A DNA stretch of 64,000 bases from contig NZ_JARUBH010000009.1 in assembly GCF_029626105.1 (NCBI RefSeq), forward strand, positions 620,001 through 684,000, given 5' to 3'. Source of the DNA: Solwaraspora sp. WMMD792 (GTDB taxonomy: Bacteria > Actinomycetota > Actinomycetes > Mycobacteriales > Micromonosporaceae). The position numbers were made by a program, and so were the translations under genes. Below, one piece after another: positions 53,469 through 63,562 of the stretch (position 1 is the stretch's first letter; each line of letters opens with the position of its first letter). Below the pieces are notes generated by a model. That model had not been told where the DNA came from. It saw only the letters and a list, made by a program, of their open reading frames with translations, and searched no databases.

Positions 53469-55814
53469 GTGCACCTCCCCTCGGGCATGCAGGCGCTCGC
53501 GTTGGCGAGTGGGCTGGCGGCTGCGCTGGGCGCGGGATGGTTGTTCGTCGTGGCTCGCCGTCGGGACGGATCGTCGGACCGGGCCCACCGGCTGCTCGCG
53601 GTCGGCGCCGGGCTGACCACCGTCAGCGTGCTGACCGGGCTGGTCGGCGCCGTCACGATGACCGCCGAGTGGGACCGGCAACAGCCCCAGCGGAGCCTGC
53701 TCGCCACGGTCGTCGCGGTCGGCTGCGCGCTCGGCGGACTGCTGCTGATCTGGGGCCTGCTGCGGCTGCCGGGCACCGCCGGGCGGTCCGCGCCGACCGC
53801 GCGTCACCTGCTCGACTGCCTGGCGGTCGGTGCGGCGCTGTGGTTCACCGGCTGGGTGCTGGTCGCCCCACCGACCCGGCTGCTGGGCGCGGCGACCCCG
53901 ACCGCCTGCCCGGCGATCCTGCTGGCTACCGCGACCGTCGCCGCGATCACCGGCGTGGCGGTGATGACCGCGCTGCACAGCGGCCGCCATCCGGCCGGCC
54001 CGCTGCTCGGCGGTGCGGGCACGGTGCTGATCGGGCTCAGCGGCATCGCTGCGGCGGCCGGCATCTGCCAGTACGGTGTGGGGCTCGTCCTGGCCGGTGC
54101 CGTCGGGTTGCCGGTCGGGCTGGTGCTGGTCTGGCTCGGTGGGGGACGGCCGGGGTGCGGCGGCAGTACGCCGGCCGGCCTGGTGCCGCGCGGGGCCGGG
54201 TACGTGTTCCTGCCGATGGTGGTGATGGCCGCCGCCGGGTTCTACCACGTGGCGAGCGGCGGCGAGTTCACCACCGTCGCGGTGGCGGTCGGCAGCCTGG
54301 AGGGCTTCATCCTGGTGGGCCGGCAGTATCTGGCCCTGCTCGACGTGCGTCGGTACGCCGCCCGGCTGGCGTCCAGCGAGGCCCATTTCCGCAACCTGGC
54401 CCACACCGACCCGTTGACCGGGCTGGCCAACCGGCGGGCGCTGCTGCACGAGCTGTACGACTGTGTCGCCGATCAGCGTCCCGGCGGGCTGCTCACCCTG
54501 GACCTGGACGGTTTCAAGACGGTCAACGACATGCGGGGCCACGACGTCGGCGATGCGGTGCTGATCGAGGTGGGCCGGCGGCTGGTCGCCGAGCTGGCCG
54601 GGGCGGGGTTGGCCGCCCGGCTGGGCGGTGACGAGTTCGCCGTACTGCTGTCGTACTCCGACCCGGAGCAGGCGCACCGCGTCGCGGTCCGGATCCTGCG
54701 CGCCCTCGACGAGCCGTACCCGCATGACAAGGGGCCGATCTACGTGTCGGCGAGCATCGGGATGGCCTGCTGTTCGACCGCGCAGGACGTACCGACGCTG
54801 CTGCGCAACGCGGACCTGGCGCTGCGCTCGGCGAAGCAGCGGGGCAAGAACCGGGTGGAGCGCTACGACGTCTCCTACGACCAGGCCCAGCGTCGCCGGG
54901 TCCGGCTGGAGCACGAGATGCGCGGCGCGATCGACCGCGGCGAGCTGCGGCTGGCCTTCCAGCCGGTGGTGGCGGTGCCGTCGGTACGGCCGGTCGGTGC
55001 CGAGGCGTTGATCCGTTGGCACCATCCGGAGTTGGGCAAGGTGCCACCGGACGAGTTCATCCCGCTGGCCGAGGAGTGCGGGATGATCAGCCGGCTGGGT
55101 GCCTGGGTGCTCGACGAGGCGTGCCGGCAGCTGTCCCGCTGGCTGGCCGAGGGGCACGACGTCTGGGTGTCGGTCAACGTGTCGCCGCACGAGTTGCACG
55201 CCCCGGAGTACGTGCTGCAGGTCGACGAGGCGTTGCGACGGCACCGGGTGCCGTCGCAACGCCTGGTGCTGGAGGTCACCGAACATGCCGTCGCCCGGGA
55301 TCTCGCGGAGCTGATCCGCCGGCTGAAGGCGCTGCGCGCCACCGGGGTACGGATCGCCCTGGACGATTTCGGCGCCGGCTACTCGTCGCTCGGCCAGCTG
55401 CGGAACCTGCCGATCGACATTCTCAAGATCGACCACAGTCTGGTGGCCGAGCAGGGTCCGGTCGCGCCGCCGCTGCCGGGCCGGCGGGCGTTCGCGCCGA
55501 TGGTCGACGTGGTGATGCGGCTCGGGCACCAGCTGGGTCTGGAGGTCATCGCCGAGGGCGTGACCAACCAGGCGGAGCTTGCCGTCGTGGTGGAGGCGGG
55601 CTGCCGGTTCGGGCAGGGCGCGCTGTTCGGGTGGGGGGTGCCGGCTGAGCATCTGGAGGCGATGCTGTCGGCGGCGACGTCGTCCGGTAACCGGCATGGA
55701 ATCGGCGGTCGCCGCCGCTCCAGCGAAAATCAGCAGGCCAGCGCCGGTGCGGCATCGCTACCCGCCCAGGATGTGAGATCAGTTGACTCATCGCGTGAGA
55801 TGCGTCAGGCTTAG
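53469..55814 (+). CDS. membrane GGDEF-EAL protein (3)
   Basis: 781 residues from GTG 53469. Eight or so N-terminal helices (residues 8-290) are followed by GGDEF with intact motif (386-390) and DLDGFKTVND, but no RxxD inhibitory site (the position reads AGLA), then EAL with EALIRW (512-517) and DDFGAGYSS. Both enzymatic domains look competent; synthesis may be free of product inhibition. The start is not certain; no Shine-Dalgarno is seen. The promoter of the ilvB leader lies within its last 30 bases. Confidence 0.9.
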   Translation: MHLPSGMQALALASGLAAALGAGWLFVVARRRDGSSDRAHRLLAVGAGLTTVSVLTGLVGAVTMTAEWDRQQPQRSLLATVVAVGCALGGLLLIWGLLRLPGTAGRSAPTARHLLDCLAVGAALWFTGWVLVAPPTRLLGAATPTACPAILLATATVAAITGVAVMTALHSGRHPAGPLLGGAGTVLIGLSGIAAAAGICQYGVGLVLAGAVGLPVGLVLVWLGGGRPGCGGSTPAGLVPRGAGYVFLPMVVMAAAGFYHVASGGEFTTVAVAVGSLEGFILVGRQYLALLDVRRYAARLASSEAHFRNLAHTDPLTGLANRRALLHELYDCVADQRPGGLLTLDLDGFKTVNDMRGHDVGDAVLIEVGRRLVAELAGAGLAARLGGDEFAVLLSYSDPEQAHRVAVRILRALDEPYPHDKGPIYVSASIGMACCSTAQDVPTLLRNADLALRSAKQRGKNRVERYDVSYDQAQRRRVRLEHEMRGAIDRGELRLAFQPVVAVPSVRPVGAEALIRWHHPELGKVPPDEFIPLAEECGMISRLGAWVLDEACRQLSRWLAEGHDVWVSVNVSPHELHAPEYVLQVDEALRRHRVPSQRLVLEVTEHAVARDLAELIRRLKALRATGVRIALDDFGAGYSSLGQLRNLPIDILKIDHSLVAEQGPVAPPLPGRRAFAPMVDVVMRLGHQLGLEVIAEGVTNQAELAVVVEAGCRFGQGALFGWGVPAEHLEAMLSAATSSGNRHGIGGRRRSSENQQASAGAASLPAQDVRSVDSSREMRQA
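55783..55811 (+). promoter_or_regulatory. promoter of the ilvB leader
   Basis: TTGACT (55783-55788) and CAGGCT (55806-55811) with a 17-bp spacer. The -10 box ends 7 nt before the ATG of the leader peptide, so that peptide would be made from a leaderless RNA. The promoter is inside the end of the GGDEF-EAL gene. Confidence 0.6.
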
Positions 55815-55818
55815 CCCC

Positions 55819-55854
55819 ATGTCGCTGACTCTGTCGTCTCGAGTACTTACCTGA
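55819..55854 (+). CDS. ilvB operon leader peptide
   Basis: Eleven codons reading MSLTLSSRVLT with stop TGA at 55852-55854. Four of eleven residues are Leu or Val, and the pair GTA-CTT (Val-Leu) uses codons that are rare in such a GC-rich genome. The stop codon touches the first base of a hairpin that precedes a Rho-independent terminator. This is the design of branched-chain amino acid attenuators such as that of the Corynebacterium ilvBNC operon. Confidence 0.65.
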   Translation: MSLTLSSRVLT

Positions 55855-55911
55855 GCGCACTCTCCGATCGAGAGTGCGCTGGCCCCGTGCATCTGCACGA
55901 GGGCCGTTTTT
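55854..55911 (+). terminator. attenuator hairpins in the ilvB leader
   Basis: Hairpin 1 pairs 55854-55863 with 55871-55880 (10 bp, 7-nt loop). Hairpin 2 (55881-55905) has a GGCCC-CGTGC stem closing on GCACG-GGGCC and is followed by GTTTTTA, the only clear U tract noticed after a hairpin in this window. A ribosome stalled at the Val-Leu codons would cover the left arm of hairpin 1. The antiterminator pairing is not obvious by eye. Confidence 0.7.
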
Positions 55912-56011
55912 ATTGCCAAATCCCTGCCGGTTCCGGCCGATCGGTCCCATCTGCCGGATACGCCGCCGAGACCCATGTCACGAGACCACTGAGCTGAAGG
56001 CCTGAATCGTC

Positions 56012-57898
56012 ATGACGAGACCCACGCCCGAGACCCTCGCCCACCGCGCGCACTCGGCAGCGGCGGCCGCGCCGACCCCGGCCACCCTCGCCAACGCCGT
56101 GACCCCGCCGCCGGCCCCGCCGGTGCCGGTCTCCGGCGCGGGTTGCCTGGTCCGGTCCCTGGAAGCACTCGGCGTCGACGTGGTGTTCGGCATCCCCGGC
56201 GGGGCGATCCTGCCGGCCTACGACCCGCTGTACGACTCGACGGTGCGGCACATCCTGGTCCGCCACGAACAGGGTGCCGGGCACGCCGCGACCGGCTACG
56301 CCCAGGCCACCGGCCGGGTCGGGGTGTGCATGGCGACCTCCGGTCCGGGCGCCACCAACCTGGTCACGCCGATCGCCGACGCGTACATGGACTCGGTGCC
56401 GATCGTGGCCATCACCGGCCAGGTGGCCCGCCCGTCGATCGGCACCGACGCCTTCCAGGAAGCCGACATCCAGGGCATCACCCTGCCGATCACCAAGCAC
56501 AACTACCTGGTGCAGTCGGGCGAGGAGATCCCCCGGGTGCTGGCCGAGGCGTTCCACCTGGCGGCCACCGGCCGGCCCGGCCCGGTGCTGGTCGACATCC
56601 CCAAGGACGTGCTGCAGGCCCAGACCACCTTCGCCTGGCCGCCCACGCTGGACCTGCCCGGCTACCGGCCCACCCTGCACCCGCACGGCAAGCAGATCCG
56701 CGAGGCGGCCCGGCTGATGGCCGGGGCCCGCCGCCCGGTGCTCTACGTCGGCGGCGGTGTGCTCAAGGCGCAGGCCACCGAGGGGCTGCGTCGGCTCGCC
56801 GAACTGACCGGCATCCCGGTGGTCACCACGCTGATGGCCCGGGGCGCGTTCCCCGACTCGCACCCGCAGCATCTGGGCATGCCCGGCATGCACGGCACCG
56901 TCGCGGCGGTGTACGCGCTGCAGAAGGCGGACCTGATCGTGGCTCTCGGCGCCCGGTTCGACGACCGGGTGACCGGCAAGCTGGACTCCTTCGCCCCGGG
57001 CGCGGCGGTGGTGCACGCCGACATCGACCCGGCCGAGATCGGCAAGAACCGTACCGCCGACGTGCCGATCGTCGGCGACGCCCGGCACGTCATCGACGAG
57101 CTGATCGAGGCGTACCCGGCGGCGGAGCGGGGCACCCCCGCCGGCCGCCCGGCGGCGCGGTCCGCCGGCCCGGCCGGCGACCGCAGCGACTGGTGGGCGC
57201 AGCTGGACGACCTGCGGGAGCGGTACCCGCTGGGCTACGACGAGCCGGACGACGGCACGCTGTCCCCGCAGTACGTGATCGAGCGGCTCGGCAAGCTGGC
57301 CGGACCGGACGCCATCTACGTCGCCGGCGTCGGCCAGCACCAGATGTGGGCCTCCCAGTTCATCTCCTACGAGAAGCCGAACACCTGGCTCAACTCCGGC
57401 GGGTTGGGCACCATGGGGTACGCGGTCCCGGCGGCGATGGGTGCGAAGGTCGGCCGGCCGGAGACGGTGGTCTGGGCGGTCGACGGCGACGGCTGCTTCC
57501 AGATGACCAACCAGGAGCTGGCCACCTGTGCCCTGGAGGGCATCCCGGTCAAGGTGGCGCTGATCAACAACGGCAACCTGGGCATGGTCCGGCAGTGGCA
57601 GACGCTGTTCTACGGCGAGCGCTACTCCAACACCGACCTGGGCACCCACAAGCACCGCATCCCGGACTTCGTCAAGCTGGCCGAGGCGCTCGGCTGTGTC
57701 GGGCTGCGTTGCGAGAACGCCGCCGACGTGGACAAGACCATCGCCGCCGCGATGGAGATCAACGACGTCCCGGTCGTGATCGACTTCGTGGTCGGTAAGG
57801 ACGCCATGGTCTGGCCGATGGTCGCCGCCGGCACCAGCAACGATGAGATCATGTTCGCCCGGGACGTCCGGCCCACCTTCGACGAGGACGACCTGTGA
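56012..57898 (+). CDS. ilvB: acetolactate synthase large subunit
   Basis: 628 residues. Catalytic glutamate is E86 in [14 protein letters not shown]; the thiamine-diphosphate motif is [14 protein letters not shown] ending at [12 protein letters not shown]. An Ala/Pro-rich extension of about 40 residues precedes the conserved start [17 protein letters not shown]. It condenses pyruvate with pyruvate or 2-oxobutyrate, the first step of valine, leucine and isoleucine synthesis. First gene of ilvBNC, controlled by the leader attenuator. Its last codons are duplicated across the stop by a 16-bp tandem repeat. Confidence 0.96.
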   Translation: MTRPTPETLAHRAHSAAAAAPTPATLANAVTPPPAPPVPVSGAGCLVRSLEALGVDVVFGIPGGAILPAYDPLYDSTVRHILVRHEQGAGHAATGYAQATGRVGVCMATSGPGATNLVTPIADAYMDSVPIVAITGQVARPSIGTDAFQEADIQGITLPITKHNYLVQSGEEIPRVLAEAFHLAATGRPGPVLVDIPKDVLQAQTTFAWPPTLDLPGYRPTLHPHGKQIREAARLMAGARRPVLYVGGGVLKAQATEGLRRLAELTGIPVVTTLMARGAFPDSHPQHLGMPGMHGTVAAVYALQKADLIVALGARFDDRVTGKLDSFAPGAAVVHADIDPAEIGKNRTADVPIVGDARHVIDELIEAYPAAERGTPAGRPAARSAGPAGDRSDWWAQLDDLRERYPLGYDEPDDGTLSPQYVIERLGKLAGPDAIYVAGVGQHQMWASQFISYEKPNTWLNSGGLGTMGYAVPAAMGAKVGRPETVVWAVDGDGCFQMTNQELATCALEGIPVKVALINNGNLGMVRQWQTLFYGERYSNTDLGTHKHRIPDFVKLAEALGCVGLRCENAADVDKTIAAAMEINDVPVVIDFVVGKDAMVWPMVAAGTSNDEIMFARDVRPTFDEDDL

Positions 57899-57912
57899 CG
57901 AGGACGACCTGT
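57881..57912. repeat. perfect 16-bp tandem duplication across the ilvB stop
   Basis: Copies 57881-57896 and 57897-57912 are identical. The TGA stop at 57896-57898 spans their junction. The second copy lies entirely in the ilvB-ilvN gap. Confidence 0.95.
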
Positions 57913-57947
57913 CACGACCCGGCCCATCCGATGATGACGAGGAAGAG

Positions 57948-59580
<1,633 letters not shown>

Positions 59581-59587
59581 CGCCGGA

Positions 59588-59625
59588 CAGAGCCCATCAC
59601 CGACGGTGATCGGTGATGGGCTCTG
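59588..59625. terminator. terminator of the ilvBNC operon
   Basis: A perfect 15-bp inverted repeat (59588-59602 and 59611-59625) with an 8-nt loop begins 7 nt after the ilvC stop. Confidence 0.85.
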
Positions 59626-59744
59626 TGCCTATCTCGGGGCGAGTTTCGTTACCGGAAGATTGCGGCTTCGGGTCGGTTTCGGGTAGTTGGTTTCCGACGC
59701 CGATAATTGACCTACGGTTACAGGTAGTTAATGGCCGCCTCGGG

Positions 59745-59750
59745 TAATGT
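59745..59750 (+). promoter_or_regulatory. -10 box of a leaderless promoter (TAATGT)
   Basis: TAATGT ends 7 nt before ATG 59758, with no Shine-Dalgarno. It favours this start over the in-frame ATG at 59731. Confidence 0.6.
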
Positions 59751-59757
59751 GCCCCGC

Positions 59758-60993
59758 ATGCGTCTGGAGCAATCGCACCGCACGGAGCGCTTCGGGGCCG
59801 TTCGCATCCATGAGCTTCAGCGTGTCATCGAGCTGGACTCGGGGGATGTCGCCGGTGACCGTGGCCGTGGGCTGGTCTCCCAGGAGGATATCCGGGCCGT
59901 CGAGCGGGACATGGTGGTGGTCATACCCTGCATGAATGAAACACGCAGGGTGATCGAAGGAGTGCTCTCCGGCATTCCGCACGACTGTCTGATCGTGCTC
60001 GTCTCGAACAGCGGCCGGCAGCCGGTGGACCGTTATGAAATCGAGGCCCATACCGTCGAGCAGTTCTGCCGGTCGGCGGACCGGCCGGCGATCACCGTGC
60101 ACCAACGGGATCCAGGGCTGGCTGCGGCGATGAAAGCCGCTGGCATGCCGGAGCTGATCGACGAGAGCGGGCTGATCCGCACCGGCAAGGGCGAGGCCAT
60201 GCTGATCGGCATGGCGGTCGCCGCGCTCACCGGGCGCCGGTACGTCGGCTACGTGGACGCCGACAACTACGTCCCCGGCGCGGTCCACGAATACTGCAAG
60301 GTGTACGCCGCTGGCCTGCACCTGGCCGACAGCCCGTATTCGATGGTCCGGATCTCCTGGCACTCCAAGCCCAAGCTGCGCGACGGCCGACTGTTCTTCA
60401 GTCGCCGGGGCCGCAGTTCGGAGATCACCAACGGGTTCCTGAACCGGCTGATCGCCGAGTACTCCGGCTTCGGCACCGAGGTGATCGCCACCGGCAACGC
60501 CGGCGAACACGCGCTCAGCCTCGACCTCGGCCTGCGGCTGCGGCTGGCCGGCGGTTTCGCGGTCGAGCCGTACGAGTACGTCGACCTGTTCGAACGCTTC
60601 GGCGGCATCCTGGACACCGACAGCCCCGAGGTGATGGCGCATTCGGTGCCGGTGCTGCAGGTGGAGACCCGCAACCCGCACTTCCACGACAACAAGGGCG
60701 AGGAGCACGTCCAGGGCATGCGGATGCAGGCGCTCAACGTGCTGTACCACTCCCCGGTGTGCCTGCCGGCGGTCCGCGAGGCGATCCTCGAGTTCATGAT
60801 CGACCAGGGGGCTTTGTCGCCGGGTGCCGAGCCGCCTCGCGAACGGGTCTATCCGCCGGTCGGTTCGCTCGCCTTCGACCTGCTCTACGACACCCTGGAG
60901 GCGGAGGCCGGCACGTTCCGGCAGATCGGTGACGGCGGCATCGTCCGCAGCCGGATCCCCCGTCATCCGGTCAGTCCGGCACCGGCCGGCTGA
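59758..60993 (+). CDS. mpgS: mannosyl-3-phosphoglycerate synthase
   Basis: 411 residues, GT55 family. Motifs VVVIPCMNETRRVIEGVLSG, LVSNSGRQ, HQRDPGLAAAM, the metal-binding DADNYVPG (from residue 167) and ETRNPHFHDNKGEEH match MpgS. It joins mannose from GDP-mannose to 3-phosphoglycerate, the first step to mannosylglycerate, a compatible solute. The phosphatase MpgP that completes the pathway is not in the window, so the product could also feed other mannosyl- or glucosylglycerate-type molecules. It lies between ilvC and serA, another enzyme that uses 3-phosphoglycerate. The stop is the first of a series of tandem repeats. Confidence 0.88.
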   Translation: MRLEQSHRTERFGAVRIHELQRVIELDSGDVAGDRGRGLVSQEDIRAVERDMVVVIPCMNETRRVIEGVLSGIPHDCLIVLVSNSGRQPVDRYEIEAHTVEQFCRSADRPAITVHQRDPGLAAAMKAAGMPELIDESGLIRTGKGEAMLIGMAVAALTGRRYVGYVDADNYVPGAVHEYCKVYAAGLHLADSPYSMVRISWHSKPKLRDGRLFFSRRGRSSEITNGFLNRLIAEYSGFGTEVIATGNAGEHALSLDLGLRLRLAGGFAVEPYEYVDLFERFGGILDTDSPEVMAHSVPVLQVETRNPHFHDNKGEEHVQGMRMQALNVLYHSPVCLPAVREAILEFMIDQGALSPGAEPPRERVYPPVGSLAFDLLYDTLEAEAGTFRQIGDGGIVRSRIPRHPVSPAPAG

Positions 60994-61065
60994 CGGTCCG
61001 GCCGGGGCGGTTGAGCGGGCCGGGGCGCCGGTTGAGCGGTCCGGCGGGGCGGTTGAGCGGCCGCC
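60988..61065. repeat. four tandem 21-bp units beginning at the mpgS stop
   Basis: Units begin at 60988, 61009, 61030 and 61051 and share GGYTGA-CGG / GGTTGAGCGG followed by a CCGG-rich half. The first contains the mpgS stop TGA, so the gene end appears amplified. The last is cut short. The rest of the 292-bp gap before serA holds no gene. Confidence 0.85.
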
Positions 61066-61122
61066 GCAACCCAGGGCGGAGTACGGCGTCGGTTGGCCGG
61101 GGGCGGGTGTTAGGTCTGATTT

Positions 61123-61136
61123 GTGAGGGCCCTCAC
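61123..61136. promoter_or_regulatory. perfect 14-bp palindrome upstream of serA
   Basis: GTGAGGGCCCTCAC is a perfect palindrome 150 bp before the serA start, just after a TTAGGTCTGAT stretch that could hold a -10 region. It has the size of a dimeric regulator site. No regulator is assigned. Confidence 0.35.
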
Positions 61137-61285
61137 CCCCGGCCCCGAGCCGCGCCGTCCACGGCTGCGCCTACGATCGCGGGTAGGCCGCCTCCGTGCC
61201 GGCGCGACACCCGGGCGGGGGAGCGTAGGGCGCAGAGCGGCGCCCCACCGCCGCAGATACCCGTCCCGGACGACTTTGAGGACCA

Positions 61286-62884
61286 ATGAATCCTGTCGTA
61301 CTGATCGCTGAAGAGCTCGCGCCCGCCGCAATCGACGTACTCGCTCATGACTTCGATGTCCGCCACGTCGACGGCACGGACCGTCCCGCCCTGCTCGGCG
61401 CGCTCGCCGACGCCCACGCGGTGATCGTGCGCAGCGCCACCCAGATCGACGCCGAGGCGCTGGCCGCCGCGCCCCAGCTGAAGGTGGTCGCCCGCGCCGG
61501 CGTCGGCCTGGACAACGTCGAGGTACCGGCCGCCACCGCCCGAGGCGTCATGGTGGTGAACGCACCCACCTCCAACATCGTCTCCGCGGCCGAGCAGGCG
61601 ATCGCCCTGCTGCTCGCGGTGGCCCGCAACACCGCCAGCGCCAGCGCCGCGCTCAAGGCCGGCGAGTGGAAGCGGTCCAAGTACACTGGCGTGGAGTTGC
61701 AGGGCAAGACCGTCGGCGTGGTCGGGCTCGGCCGCATCGGCGTGCTGTTCGCGCAGCGGATCGCCGCGTTCGGCACCCGGCTGATCGCGTACGACCCGTA
61801 CATCCAGCCGGCCCGCGCGGCGCAGCTCGGAGTTCGCCTGGTCGGACTGGAGGAGCTGCTCCGGGAGAGCGACTTCATCTCGATCCACCTGCCGAAGACC
61901 CCGGAGACGCTCGGCCTGATCGGCGAGAAGGAGCTGGCGATCGTCAAGCCCGGGGTCCGGATCGTCAACGCCGCCCGGGGCGGTCTCGTCGACGAGCAGG
62001 CGCTGGCCGACGCGCTGGCCGAGGGCCGGGTCGGCGGTGCCGGCGTCGACGTGTACGCGAAGGAGCCGTGCACCTCCTCGCCGCTGTTCGCCTTCGACAA
62101 CGTGGTCGCCACCCCGCACCTGGGCGCCTCGACCGCCGAGGCGCAGGACAAGGCGGGTCTGGCCGTGGCCCGCAGCGTCAAGCTCGCGCTGCAGGGCGAA
62201 TTCGTCCCCGACGCGGTGAACGTGCAGGCCGGCGGGGTGGTCGCCGAGGACGTCCGGCCGCTGCTGCCGCTGGCCGAGAAGCTGGGCAAGGTGTTCACCG
62301 CGGTGGCCGGGGTGGTCGCGGCCAGCGTCACCGTCGAGGTACGCGGCGAGGTCGTCGGCAACGAGGTGTCGGTGCTCAAGCTGGCCGCCACCAAGGGGCT
62401 GTTCAGCTCGGTGGTCGAGGAACAGGTCACCTACGTCAACGCGCCGCACCTGGCCGCCGACCGGGGCGTCGAGGTGGAGCTGGTCACCCACCCGGACACC
62501 GCCGACCAGCCCAACCTGGTCACCGTCCGGGGCGTGCTGCCCGACGGCGGTACGGCAAGTGTCTCCGGCACCGTGGTGCAGTCCGCCGGCCGGGACGTGG
62601 TCCGGCTGACCGAGGTCGACGGCTTCGACCTCGAGCTGTCCGCCGAGGGCATCCTGCTCTTCTTCCGGTACGCCGACCGGCCGGGCGTGGTCGGGACCAT
62701 CGGCTCGATCCTCGGCGAGTCCAATGTCAACATCGCCGCCATGCAGGTGGCCCGGCGGTCCGCCGGTGGCGAGGCGCTGATGACCCTCACCGTTGACTCC
62801 GCCGTCGGCGCGGAGTCGCTGCACAACGCCGCCAGCTCGATCGGGGCGACCGCGGCCAGCGCGGTGGATCTGCGCGAGGAGTGA
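61286..62884 (+). CDS. serA: D-3-phosphoglycerate dehydrogenase
   Basis: 532 residues, the long form with an allosteric substrate-binding domain and a C-terminal ACT domain, as in Mycobacterium. NAD motif GVVGLGRIGVLFAQR, catalytic Arg in VNAARGGLVDEQAL, Glu in AKEPCTSSPLF and His in VATPHLGASTAEAQ. The ACT domain runs from about residue 455 (LLFFRYADRPGVVGTIGSIL) and binds serine for feedback inhibition. It oxidises 3-phosphoglycerate in the first step of serine synthesis. GAGGA lies before ATG 61286. Confidence 0.97.
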   Translation: MNPVVLIAEELAPAAIDVLAHDFDVRHVDGTDRPALLGALADAHAVIVRSATQIDAEALAAAPQLKVVARAGVGLDNVEVPAATARGVMVVNAPTSNIVSAAEQAIALLLAVARNTASASAALKAGEWKRSKYTGVELQGKTVGVVGLGRIGVLFAQRIAAFGTRLIAYDPYIQPARAAQLGVRLVGLEELLRESDFISIHLPKTPETLGLIGEKELAIVKPGVRIVNAARGGLVDEQALADALAEGRVGGAGVDVYAKEPCTSSPLFAFDNVVATPHLGASTAEAQDKAGLAVARSVKLALQGEFVPDAVNVQAGGVVAEDVRPLLPLAEKLGKVFTAVAGVVAASVTVEVRGEVVGNEVSVLKLAATKGLFSSVVEEQVTYVNAPHLAADRGVEVELVTHPDTADQPNLVTVRGVLPDGGTASVSGTVVQSAGRDVVRLTEVDGFDLELSAEGILLFFRYADRPGVVGTIGSILGESNVNIAAMQVARRSAGGEALMTLTVDSAVGAESLHNAASSIGATAASAVDLREE

Positions 62885-62908
62885 CCTGCCGGACGTGTCG
62901 TCCGGCTT

Positions 62909-62942
62909 CGGCGGTTCGGGGACCCGCGTCCCCGAACCGCCG
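62909..62942. terminator. terminator between convergent serA and hypothetical gene
   Basis: A perfect 15-bp inverted repeat centred on 62925-62926 with a loop of 4 nt, 25 nt after the serA stop and 6 nt from the stop of the convergent gene. Confidence 0.85.
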
Positions 62943-62947
62943 CCCGC

Positions 62948-63316
62948 TCAGCGGGTCGACGCGCTGGCCGGCGGCGGATAGACCGAGCCGTCCTGCGGAT
63001 CGAGCAGCAGCAGATCGTGTTCCTGAGCCAGCCGTTCGATGGTGAGCAGCACCTCGTCGGCGCAGGTCTGACGCAGGTTCATCTCGACGTGGTCGGTTGC
63101 GGTATGTAATGGGACCTTTGCCCAGGGGCAGTCTTCTGTGGTGGAAGCGGCACCTTGATCCGGGTAACTGGCGGTCAGCGCGGCGTGGAAGGACGTGATC
63201 CGGCGGTCGGTCGCACCGTCGGCGTGCTCACCCTGCCGGCACAGTTCGTGTGCGGCGTGTACGTCCGCCGAGGTGGACTGATCGTCCAACGCCCATACGA
63301 CTAGATCGAATGTCAC
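62948..63316 (-). CDS. hypothetical protein, 122 aa
   Basis: 122 residues if begun at GTG 63316 (VTFDLVVWALDDQSTSADV), which I prefer because the TFDLxVWA beginning is common to small actinobacterial proteins; the frame is open 19 codons further up. The chain is acidic and helical, with two cysteines and an end that reads LDPQDGSVYPPP. A similar DGSVYPP ending is seen in other actinobacterial small proteins of unknown role. No export signal, no known domain. The 246 bp between this gene and the ApbE-like gene show nothing I can assign. Confidence 0.55.
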   Translation of the reverse strand: MTFDLVVWALDDQSTSADVHAAHELCRQGEHADGATDRRITSFHAALTASYPDQGAASTTEDCPWAKVPLHTATDHVEMNLRQTCADEVLLTIERLAQEHDLLLLDPQDGSVYPPPASASTR

Positions 63317-63562
63317 GCCGCACAGCGTGCCATCCATCAGGGGGATCATTCCACCCAGTGCCGTGGCCGACAAGCAATGTCAGAGGAATTGGAACCTTGC
63401 GCCCGGTTGTGCGGAATCGATAGCGTGGCGGTGCGGTTGCTCAGGAGTTGCTCCGGCGCCGGTCGCGTCTTCGGGTGACGTTCCGGCCGGGCCGTGGTCT
63501 CTCGGGTGACTGCACCCCCGGTGCGCGAGCTGAGCGCACGTGTCGCCGGCCCGCTCCCGTGG

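Noticed and set aside
55819-56011. T-box riboswitch before ilvB
   Set aside because: No T-box sequence or specifier-loop stem; a short Leu/Val-containing peptide with terminator explains the leader better.
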